Shown here piece after piece: positions 20,801-32,800 of a DNA stretch of 45,545 bases. Each line of letters opens with the position of its first letter. Within the stretch, counting starts at the first letter, position 1. The stretch spans positions 6,935-52,479 of the forward strand of contig JH153611.1 of the NCBI GenBank assembly GCA_000226015.1, read 5' to 3'. Made by a program: the position numbers and the translations under genes. Origin of the DNA: Mnemiopsis leidyi. Taxonomy: Eukaryota > Ctenophora > Tentaculata > Lobata > Bolinopsidae. A model generated the notes under the pieces. That model did not search any database. It was not told where the DNA came from and saw only the letters and a program-made list of their open reading frames with translations.

Positions 20801-23800
20801 CATAACTGTCGCCATTGGCGCCACTGTCGCCATTGTGAACAATGAATCGCCATTGACTCCATTGTCGCCATTGTCCATTGGCACCACTGGCATAATTGGC
20901 GCCATTGGTACTCCAAATGATCCTTTCACTCCAAGTGATGATCGTGAATGAAGCATCGCCATCGAGTGGTTCCATTGGTTCCATTATAATGGATCCAATG
21001 GTCGCATTAGCACCACTGACTTCACCACCATTGGCGCCAATGGAATATCCATTTGCTCCATTGAGTGGATCCATTGGCGCCAATGGCGCCAATTGCCCCA
21101 CTCACCAAACTATATGACCTTTTTGCAGGGGTGGCAGAACAGGGGCGGCCGGGGGTATCATTTGCCCCCCCCCCCCAATTTTTAACGATTTTATTACGAA
21201 ATTGCTTCTAAGCTTTCTTACACATACCAAATTTTCAAAAAGACAGAACACATAAAAATAAAAACATGTATTAATGCTGTCAAAACATTTTCAAAGTCAT
21301 CTTCAGTGACATCCTAAAAACAACAACTGTTAAAATTATTGGTTTTACATATTCTTACATATTGTCCTTCAAATAAGGAGACATTTGCTATTTTTAACTG
21401 GTCCAAAGATTTTTAGCTTCCAGAGGTGTGGAAGCTGTGGAATTTTATTAGATTGTGATTATGAAAGAACGAGAGATTGAGCTGCTTTGTTCTTGCTTTC
21501 TTCGCATCTGTGAGCACCGCTTGGTTGCTTGTAAATTTTGGCTATTGGCTTGATGCTGGTTTGACTCGTCGCAAGCTTCACAGGTGGTATAGCAGTTTAT
21601 GTATCCTCAGTTGATACATCGACTGAGAGGGCTCATGCCTTACATATTAATGATAACATTGTCGCCGTTAACACTGAACATGTTCCGCAGCTGCGGAACA
21701 TGTTCCGCAGCTGCGGAACATGTTCCGCAGTCCGCTTGAGTCGAAATTTGATGTCTCGGATCTCTACTAGCCATGTGCTTCTTGATGGCTGCCATGTATT
21801 CTGCGTCTTAAAATGTTTGGTCTTCCCCTTTCCACATCTCCCTTTAGCGTCTTATACTCAGCTCTAGTCGGATATACTAAATTGTTTGAGTAAATGTTTG
21901 ACAAATGTAGTGTTGATTTATTATTGATGGTTAAATTTCTTTGATATAGGACAGCCCCAACGTCAATATGGTTTCGACACCGTGTGTTGGGTATAGCCAA
22001 AATGTTCTTAAATGATCATTCACATATGTCTCGTTCTTTCCACAACATGTTTGAATTTTGAAATAAAAAAGAGGCCAGCCGCCTGGATTGAAGAGCCAAT
22101 GTAACATTTGCCCCTTGCCCATATTTTCAGTAACTTTTATTAAGAAATTGCTTCTAAGCTATCTGACATACGTACGTTTTGGTACGTTTTGGTGGGTTTG
22201 AGAAGGGCGGTCTCAGGACAACTGCATCAAGTGCGTCCTCCCTTGTTTCCAGCTCAGCAGCGAGTTATTGTTTATCCCAGTAACTCCCGTAACAGGTGGT
22301 GTATCCGGATACTGCTCCAAAAACACGCCGAGTCCAGACTTGAAGGCATCTAGAGTCTTTATGCTGCGGATCTCGCATGGCAGCATGTTAAATAGCTGTG
22401 CTGCATGTACCCGAAAGGTTTTGCGTAGTCTGTTCTGACTGCTAGCTGCGTCCTTTCTGTTGATGGTAGGATGCTAGTCTTTGACTCCCCAGCCTCTGAT
22501 GGGTAGAGAAATCGAACTGNNNNNNNNNNNNNNNNNNNNNNNNNNNNNNNNNNNNNNNNNNNNNNNNNNNNNNNNNNNNNNNNNNNNNNNNNNNNNNNNN
22601 NNNNNNNNNNNNNNNNNNNNNNNNNNNNNNNNNNNNNNNNNNNNNNNNNNNNNNNNNNNNNNNNNNNNNNNNNNNNNNNNNNNNNNNNNNNNNNNNNNNN
22701 NNNNNNNNNNNNNNNNNNNNNNNNNNNNNNNNNNNNNNNNNNNNNNNNNNNNNNNNNNNNNNNNNNNNNNNNNNNNNNNNNNNNNNNNNNNNNNNNNNNN
22801 NNNNNNNNNNNNNNNNNNNNNNNNNNNNNNNNNNNNNNNNNNNNNNNNNNNNNNNNNNNNNNNNNNNNNNNNNNNNNNNNNNNNNNNNNNNNNNNNNNNN
22901 NNNNNNNNNNNNNNNNNNNNNNNNNNNNNNNNNNNNNNNNNNNNNNNNNNNNNNTTTCTTACACCCTTGACTGTGTTTCTGCCCATAGTCACAAAACTTA
23001 AAGCATCTCTTAGGATGACGGTCCGGACACACACCTCCGTCAACTAGCTTTTTTCCACTTTTACCATGCGGGCAAGATCTGCGCTTGTAGAGCTCGCAGA
23101 TCTTTCCATTAGGTTCGCTGGAATTCTTTATCTTGTTCTTGACATCTAGGCCCCTTCTTGGGCTTACCCTTTCTCCATACTGCGTCTCCCCAGGTTCCTC
23201 TTTATTGCCTGGTTCCTTTTCCGACTCATGGTCTTCTTTAATCGCGTCTAGTTTAGCACTATTGCCCTGTTTTTCACTCCCCTTGGGAGGCTCAGGGGAC
23301 ATGTTGTCGAGGTCGTGAGCCAAATTTTTGAAAAAATTTCGCCAGCACGCGAGCTAGATATGCTCATTTTACTAGTGCTTTGGCGAACAATCTTCACACA
23401 ACCTAGCTGCCTGAAAATTATATTACACTGATGGTAATGGTGAAAAAAGTTGCAATACTTGATACTATCAAGTCAATTTTAAAATCATACCGCGATCGTT
23501 TCGAAAAATTTGCCATGTCAAGATCTTTGAATAAAAACTATAAAAAGTTTGACTGCAGTGTTACGAGTTTTGTGTGTTACTTAAGCTGAAATTTAAAATA
23601 CCCATAATAGTCTCACTGATAAAAAAGTATTGTCAAAACTCTCAAAAAATGAAGTTCTATTGTCAAAATGCTTCGAAAGCAAGTTTAAATGCACTATTTT
23701 TCAATAGTTTTCGCCTAACCCGAAAATGAAGCTTAAAGGAACATTAATTTAAGTGGGCTCCATAAGCGCCGCCGAGGAAGTATTGTGGGCAAATTTTCAG

Positions 23801-26800
23801 CTAAAAAGCCCCCCCCCCCTTTTCAGCATCTTTCTACACCCCTGCCCTTTTGCCCTGATTTGTTGATGATAAGAATTAAGATACCATGGCTCAATAGGTT
23901 TAATAAATGTGCGTGATTTTCGGTTTTTGTTGTTCATCAAATTTTGCCCGACATCAATTTATATCCTGGTGAACCATTGAATCTCATAATCCCTTTTTGA
24001 CTTGTTTGGCGAAAACTGAATAGTAATTTGTTAAACTTAGTTAACAAAATGGGACAAAATGGGTCCAGATTTCGCTAGTACGATGTCATGTAAGGCAGCC
24101 GCGAAGAAGATTCTTTATACAGACTTCCTTTCACGTTGCTATGTTTTGGGTGGTTTCGACGCCGCGCACAACCAATTTTAATCAGAAATTTGAATATAAT
24201 CAGAAATTTAAATATAAAAGATGTAGTTTAAACAATTCATAACTGTAGTATTGAACAGTTGGTAATTAAGTTCATTGCTGTCTTACTCAGTCTAAAATAA
24301 GAAACATTTCCCAGAGAGGATCGTTTGCTGACGGAGGTGTAGGAGAAACAGACGGTACTGGATTTGGATTGGGCGTTGCTCCCCCAACTGCCAAGCTCGA
24401 GAAGGCTGCGGTGGTAGAATCAAGGAAACTCAAGTCCCGCAAAGCTACTAAAGAAAGGCTGGGTTCTGGAGCTAAGAAGACATCGCAACCACCGTCACCC
24501 CAAGAAGAAATACCAGAGTTACCCCCACCAATAACGCCCGCTCTCAGTTCCATACCGCCTTTACATCCACCTAGGTACAGTAGGTTTTTAACGCTTAACA
24601 GAAATTATGTGCTTGATAAATTCTTTGTTTACAAAACCAGCCCAATGCAATCGGGCATAATTCGTTGCTTGCTTACCTCCAGACATGCACCCAAGTTATA
24701 TTTACAGTCAACAACCCACCTGAATAGATTTGTAACATCCCAAAATCTCACTTTCATTTCCCATCATCTGATCATCTCACCTCACATCCTGCAGCTCAGC
24801 TAACGCTCTCGGACTGTCAGCAATTCACAACAACCACACCCTAAAACGACAATCCACCTCAATCACCGTCTCCACTAATGCTTCCTCCGGCCAAGGGAGG
24901 ATTTCAACCGGCCAAACTGACATCCGTCCTCAACAAACACCTAAATTCGTAAATTCCAGCTCACCTCCAACCAAAGCTGATGCATTTGAAGAGTTCAAGC
25001 GAGAACGGGGGAGCGAGATCAACAGGATCTTCGTGGAAAATAAAAGTAGGTGTCATACAAACTTAGCTACCACTGACCTGGACAAGCAGTTGTAAGTTCC
25101 GATCAACGATCAATTATTGATTATTTTCCAGTTGAAATAGGACTATAATTTTTTAAATCACTCCCTCTTAGAGACCCTTGGTGATAAGAAGAGAACAGCA
25201 AAAGATTTAGCTGCCTTGATAAATAACTCAAAGAGAGACATAGACTCAACTAAATGTATATTAGAGAAAATGAGATCTGAACGGATCGCTGAAGGTAAAC
25301 CGAGTAAATTAATCCGTTTTAAATCACCTTATTATCGTATTATATGTTTTTAAATCATCTCATTATCTTATTATATGTTTTTAAATCACATCATTATCTT
25401 ATTGTTTTACTGAAATGAAACTAGTTGAACGATACCTTTTATATGATTGCAAAACCAAATTATTTTAGAGGGTGAAGCTGCTGAGAATGTGTACGACGAG
25501 GATGAGTTCAAGCTGCTTACCGAGCTAAAAGAGGTTGGGATATCCGGAATTTCTGCTTATTGATTCAAGAATACAAAACTATACTGCAAGTTGTGGAATG
25601 TGTAGCGTTACCTGACCCTTCAATCATTCCAGCTAAAGAAGAACTACAAAGAAAACCACGCCGAACTGAAGTGTGTACAATCTGACATTACATACTGCCA
25701 GAAACTAGTGGACCAAGCCAGACAGCGACTTGTTCAGGAGTTTGATCAGTGGTATTTGGAGTCGTTCGTACAGTTGGGCGACCAGACGCGTCCCAGCACC
25801 ACTACCGCTCCTCTAACTGCCATGGCTCCATCACCCTCCCCTCAAACCGTGAGTTTAGTACGGTTTTGGCGAACGGTTTCAAGCCAATTTCAGATAAAGT
25901 GCATTTTTTATGTTTTGTGACAAACCGTCTAAATATCATCTCCGATCGATATCACATCTGGTCGATGTTCGAAAATATTTTTAATTGTATTTGCGGATAG
26001 TAATCGTTAATTTATTGATTGATGAAGAATTTACATAGATACCCATTCGGCATATGCATTTAAAAGGTTTTGAAAATCAATATTGATCATCGATGACTCA
26101 TCGATGATCAACACCGTTTATGATGATCAATATACGATCATCGATGAGTCATCGATGATCAATATTGATTTTCAAAAACCTTTTAAATGCATATGCCACC
26201 CATTCTAAGCAATTCTACTGGAGAAGATCGATCTTACGTCTGATTAGGTTTAATTAAAACAATCCCAATTATATGTATATTATATAGTATAGTATGTGTA
26301 TAGTATATAGTATATAGTATAGTAGGTCCATGCTGAAATTTAAAACATCTTGTAACAATTTAAATCTCCGTCCAACAAATATCTACTCCAGCAATATTTA
26401 CTTCTTTTAAAAAATAGTTCATAAATTTATTTGCCCCATACACCAAGTGCGTAATGAGAACAAATAGATCCAGCCGGTGAGCAGGCTATTTCATCAGTGC
26501 AGCACTCAAAACCGTTATTTTCTGCGGTCTTCCTTTTCCCTGGGTTAGAACATATGTCGTCTGTTGATAACAGCAGAGTTTTGTCCTCTGTATATGTGTT
26601 ACAGCAGTGGTGTCCAGAGTTAAATGCGGTTGGATGGTCAATTGGACAGACAGTTGCTGCAATGTGAGATTTGACTTGTTATTTGTTTCGGCTGGCAGCA
26701 AATGAATACAATCTGTTGTTACTCATTAACATTTCAACTCAGTTCAGAACAGGATTTTTTATCGAATACTCACATGAATCAGTTAGGAGAATAAGTAAAA

Positions 26801-29800
26801 ACACACAAATAAGTTTTACAACAAAATGCATGACTTAAGGACGTGACCTTCAGAACCTAACAAACAAAAACAGTTCAAAATTTGAGGATTGAATTGATGC
26901 AAGTAATGCGAGGAAGCTGGAGACTTTTCTGATACGTCAGCTTAAATTTTAAATGGGCCCTAATTTTAAATAAGCCTAAGCCCTAATTTTGAATGAGCGT
27001 AAGCGAATATAGAACAAGATACAAGCTAGACACGTGAGCTAGTTGGGTAGACTTTCTTCAGATATCTTATTTACAAGATATCTTTCTCAGTGGACTTTTA
27101 ATTTTATCACTGTAATTTGTGACTGTCCGCCGGACTTTGTGATTGTTCAAGCGGTGTCAACCGCATCTGTCTAGATGTAGGTGTCCGCGAGAATTTGACC
27201 GGATCCGCACTGCAACTGGTAGACTGTAAGCAAAAATATGTTCGACAAAAACCAAAATCTGTGGTGTACTTAATCTGTGGCAGATTTAATAAAGTTCGCC
27301 AAAAACGTTGCCGTACGCGTATGGCTAGGAATAGGGTTAGGGTTAAGGTTAGAGTTAAAGTTAGGGTTAGGGTTAGGGTTAGGGATAGGGTTAGGGTTAG
27401 GGTTAGTGTTAGGGTTAGGGTTAGGGTTAGGGTTAGGGTTAGGGTTAGGGTTAGGGTTAGGGTTGGGGTTAGGGTTAGGGTTAGGGTTAGGGTTAGGGTT
27501 AGGGTTAGGGTTAGATAGGGTTAGGGTTAATAGTTAGGGTTTAGGGTTTAGGGTTTAGGGGTTTAGGGTTTAGGGTTTAGGGTTTAGGGTTTAGGGTTTA
27601 GGCTAAATGTTAGGGTTAGAGTAACTGCTGATAAAGTCCAACCTGGGGGAAGTCCATCGATACCACTTGCCAGTGAAAGTTACCTGTTTCTATTCAGTCT
27701 GCATTGCCTATTGCTTACGTGCATCAATTACCAAAAGGTCCACCTTCATTTCCAAATGATAATGTGACTAAATTGAATGAACTTGAGAACAAAATCATGT
27801 TGTAGAGGATCAGGGAAGCGTAGTTAGCATCCATGTTGTTAAAAACCCTCTGGGGCATTACTGCACTCAGTCTCCAAGCTAACAGTAATGGTACAACGAG
27901 AAACAAAAACACACACGCGCACCAAATGGAAATGAGGTACACTAGCTAGCTCAGAATGGGACTGAGTACTGGTTCAACTTAGGTCTGTCAAATACAAAAT
28001 GCCTATTCGAAATCTACTTCGGATCGAAGCATGTTTTCGAACGCTACTCATGATACTGAAGCTTGATAAGTCAATAGTTGAATACATCTAGGCTGGCAAG
28101 GTCCTAGATCTCGACAGCCATGTCTCAAACCAGTTCTGTGATTAGGGTCATGCACTGTACCTCAAATGGTTATTCAACTTATACAAAAGGATTAGTTGGG
28201 AAAACGGACCAACTGATCTTAACTCAGTATCCATGTGTATATTTATTGTAACGATGTTGGAGGTTTGCTTTGACTTGTGACCGCGACTGACCAATAAGAA
28301 GCCGGATTTAATCTCTATTGATCGACGTGAAATTGATGATTCATGTAGAACTTGTGAATGTGTAGAGATGTGCAATGAACTAATGCACTATTTGTGTAGA
28401 GATATAATAACATTATACATACTCATATTTATGCTACAATTGAAACATGTACTTAAAAGGCGTCGAGCTAGAATCTTTCCCGATATGAATATCCAGGACT
28501 ATTTCCTTTGTATACCGTATAACTCGCACGCCCTAAAGTCACTCATTAACAAAACTATCGTTCAGATATAATGGGTATAGTAGTTTTGAAAAGTCATCCG
28601 GTTTTAAACAATCCTGGATAGTGAGTGTAACATATTTGCACTTCTGATAAAAATTGTTCTGCTTAAACTTTAATCTATACGCCCCACATAAGTTCTTGCA
28701 GTGGGTTATAAGTACAAATAGACCCTGCCGGGGAGCAGGCTACTTGATCAGTACAGCACTCATAGCCGTTCTTTAGGGCAAGTCTCCTTTTCCTTCGGCT
28801 GGAACATCTGTCATCTGTTGATAACAGTAGAGTTTTGTCTTTTGTTTCTGTGTTACAGCAGTGGTGTCCAGAGTTGAAAGCGGCTCGATGTTTTATCGGA
28901 CAGTATATAGTTGCTGCAAATTAAAATGTTTTTTATAAAAATGATGTTTTTAAACTGCAGATAACAAAGGATTAACTGGCTTATTTATGACTTTAAAGGG
29001 GTTAGATTATCATTAAAATTCCAGCCTAATATAAAAACGGTTATTTTTTGAATCATGAACTCTCACTTGAGTCAGATAGGACGATGAGTAGAAAAACACA
29101 AATAAGTTTCACAAGAAAATGCATGACTTAGGGACGTAATCTTTAGAACCTAACACAGGTCAAACTGTTAATAAGTCGAAATGTCAAGTACCGCAACCTG
29201 TATGGCATTGAGGAGGCTGGAGACTTATTTATTAAGTCACCTTGAATTTTAAGACACAAGTTGTGATCAAGTTCTGGAAGACTTTCTAGTCCTTGAACCG
29301 CAAGAAAGTCCGCCATCGAGGACTATGACGGCGGATTTTTTGGTTATGAAAAGTAAATAAAGTGATCAAGTACTAGCCAGCATGTTTTCTTTAATTCATC
29401 GATACTCCTTTACATACTGATATAAATCCCAAAAAAATGCACAATCCACTGTTACTTCATATGTTTAACGTGTCTTACAATTATATAATTATGATAAGGC
29501 ATTCATGTTGAAATTCAAAACAATTTTCTCCATTAAGTCGACGTCCAACAAGATTCTATGGACCTGATTTGAATATCCGGCTTACTCTGGAAAATTATGA
29601 CTAGAATAAAGTGGCGGAATTTTGGGAATTTCGCCATATTTTTCCAGGACTATATGTTCCGCGGTCGTTGATAAACCTGCCGACTCAGCTTCTTTTAGTT
29701 ACCAAGGTGTATGGGTCCTCCTATTTTAATTGTTGTCTAATAATCATAGAAGTAGACTGTTGGTACATTTGTTGCCCTTTTTCGACTTTATTTGACTCAG

Positions 29801-32800
29801 ATTCCATGAAATCTACCTTCGTGCTCAGATTTTGCCCAATATCCTTATAGTCATAGATAAATGATATAGACCAATTTTTGTTTTCCTAGATAACAATTAA
29901 TGAAAATCTTTATATCATTATGAAATAGAAGCTGGTACTACTGACAGTGCCAGCAGTTGTTAACTACAAAGAAAGGTGGCTTTTCTGTCTCGTCAACTTG
30001 GATTTTAAATAGGCCAAAATTTTAGACTATATCTGAACCACAATTGATATTTTTCAATAGATTTCTAAGTGTCAATATTTGAAATTTCGTAGCAACAAGA
30101 AACTCAAACAATTATAAAGATGCAGTAGCCCACTGATATCATTGCCAAAACAAACAGACCCGATAGATCTAAATTGTAAACTTCAATCACACTCTCATTT
30201 ACTTAATTATGTTTGTACTCTGATTTAGAATAATTTCGTTATTTCTGTATGACCGAATTTCAACAAATAGTTGCAGTAAAACAAAGCCGATTCTTTAGAG
30301 CCGATATGATATCAGGATCATGAAGAATGGTAAAAGCTGAGTTCAGCTTGAGTTCTTCTCTCCTAATACCTTGACTTGCAGTCTCCTTCGACGTACCCTC
30401 TCTAAGAAGCATGTCACCGAAGTGATTTCTTGACACAGAGATAATTAGACAGAGAACCGATCTGCAAAAAGAGGAGCACATATCATGGGTACCTGTTATA
30501 GCACCCCTTGTAATTTGTATTCTCTGTTTGTTTCCACATTAAGAAACAAATAGAGATATTTTTCCCAGACCCATTATATTGTCTACTGGCAAAGTTTAGG
30601 AAACCAGCGTTTTGGTTTTTGTTACTATAGGAATTTAAGTTTGTATCATAACACAGAAATCTTGTTCCTCTAACGCCTCGAGGATGGTTTCTCCCATTGT
30701 CTCCTTTCTTCAAACGACTGTTGTGAGCCGTATGTCCGAGTTTCACCAGTGCCACAAAAGTCTTCTCGCGCACTTTCAGGAAATCAGCTATTTTTAACGG
30801 CAGTGTTTTGGGAGTCTTGTAGTTGAGAGACGCAATGTTAAGACAGTTTGGGAGTGTTAAGTTTGGGAAGGATAGTGCAGGATGATCGTTTACGAGATAC
30901 AAACTAGTCATGTGATCAAGTTCAGTCGAACTTTTCAGCCCCTTTTCTTTCATATATCTTTCAAATAAGGACATAATTCTCGGCACCACCTGCCGCGCAA
31001 AATTACCGATATCCCAAAGTGTGCGGAGTCAGCAGTAAAAATCAGGACTCCAGTTTGTCGTGTAGATATTGAGAAACTGCCCAGCTTCCTGGTCAACAGA
31101 GTTGGCAAGTTTTGCTCAATACGTGAGCGGTGTTGGTCAGCTATCGATACAAGTGTGATTATTGGGATCTGCTTTACTCGCCGGGGATCTTGTCTCATCA
31201 CTTTTTTGTTTGTAGAGCGATGAAATAAAACGCTGTTTCTTCTGCTACTACCAGAGATTCTCTGGCAGAAAAAGTTTCCTGATCTGAAAAGTTTACTCAC
31301 CTCCAGCCTCCTCACTCATCAGATAATCAAACCGTACCTTCATCTGCCGAACGTGTTATCCTTGATCCTATAACTCTCTGAGTAATAAGTCTTGATGAAT
31401 GACCTGCTTAAGCTTTACCTTGTTTTGCTGCTTCATGAACATACTCTATATTCTTCAAAGAGATGTTATCTTCTCTGCTTATTCTTCCTATCAGATATGT
31501 TTCCCGGAAGATTCTCATCAGCTTCGAGTGCCAGGAAGGTGACTTTATGGCCATTGTCGGCTATAAGAGACGCTATGTCTAACAAAATGTTTGGATAGCC
31601 TGTGCTGTCTTTCCAGGGAGTTGTTATCAAGATATTATATGCTTAAAATGATGGGATATTGTAAAATAGAGAAAATACAGACAAAAATTGTTTTTTTTTC
31701 GGGTGAAATGGATCAATCATAGAAATTATATACTTATTAATAGAATATTGACGTTGATAGTCAGTGATTGCCACAGGATTAAGTTACAGATTTATCACTT
31801 ATTAATGAATGAATGCTTAAGTTTTCATTATTAGACAAATTTTATAATCGCCGTCAACAAATAATGACCAACTCATCTCTCCAGGCTGAGGACAATCAGG
31901 AGAAATTCGAGAGATTACAGCTGGAGCTCATGATGGTTTGTTGTTTAGCAATAACTTTTATCTCTGATTTGAAAAGTTTTTACCTTTTTTGATAAGTTTC
32001 GGTTATTCCTGTAGAATAAAATTGTATGATAATAGTGGCTCATTTTCAAATTTCAGTAGGCCAGGCGGCAGGCATCGTCTGGCTAACTGATAGGGCATAT
32101 CTACATCTTGAAATCTATTATTTTGCTTATTTTGAACTCGTTCAACTTTTCAGGAGAATCCGGAGAGTATACCTTACTTGAATGCCAAGAAAAAGATGGA
32201 AAAAAGGGTAAAACTGGTTTATTATTTGTTTGTTCGGACTTTTTCGACTTATTTTTTTTCATTAACCCAATTTAGTTGTATTGTGATAAAGTCATTAAGT
32301 ATGATGTATCGGTTTTTATGGTTAAGTTTCATGACGTGACACGGGATACCCATTGGCCTTTTTTCAGTGTAATGTAGTCTGTAGAATGTAGAAACTAGAA
32401 TTCCGAAATCGGAAGGCATATGATGGAACTCGAAAGAGGGCATTCTTCGAAATTTTCGTTATGAATAGGACTATAATGTACATAAGCATCTTTTCTGTAA
32501 CGAACCTAATTTGTTACGTACATTATAGTCCTATTCATAACGAAAATTTAGAAGACATATTCTTCGCTGATTCCGCCTCGTGCCGTCTATGCCAACCTAC
32601 ATACACTGCTGTAAGAAAATTCCGCTGCGATATAATTGAATAGTAATTTCTGTTTTGTTTTGAAAACCCAGAATGTTCTAGAGTTTGTTGTTTTCCGTAT
32701 GCGCGGCTTTCTCGATTATACGATTCGCGCGCGCACAGACACACTAAATGGTGAAATGGGATACTTTATTTATCCATGGACAGAATTGCTACCCAGGGGG

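Larger units (their letters stand above)
21118..23852. mobile_element. hAT-like transposon remnant with nested insertions
   Basis: The element spans 21126-23844. Its ends, CAGGGGTGGCAGAA and (reverse complement) CAGGGGTGTAGAAAG, fit the CAGGGGTG-type terminal inverted repeats of hAT elements. The flanks carry an 8-bp duplication with one mismatch, CCTTTTTG versus CCCTTTTG. Poly-C tracts follow just inside both ends. Internally, GAAATTGCTTCTAAGC occurs at about 21200 and again as AGAAATTGCTTCTAAGC at about 22144, suggesting a second partial copy. LINE remains occupy the right half. No intact transposase is visible; 22520-22954 is an assembly gap. Confidence 0.7.

Noticed and set aside
22474-23047. 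ORFs spanning the run of Ns
   Set aside because: Mostly X residues across an assembly gap. Only the flanking LINE-like parts carry information.
27195-27537. ORFs rich in Arg-Val and Gly-Leu dipeptides
   Set aside because: Translation of the TTAGGG telomeric array; no plausible protein.
27724-27942. 72-aa minus-strand ORF with a hydrophobic segment
   Set aside because: No homologue recognised, no clear splice context; chance ORF is the simpler explanation.
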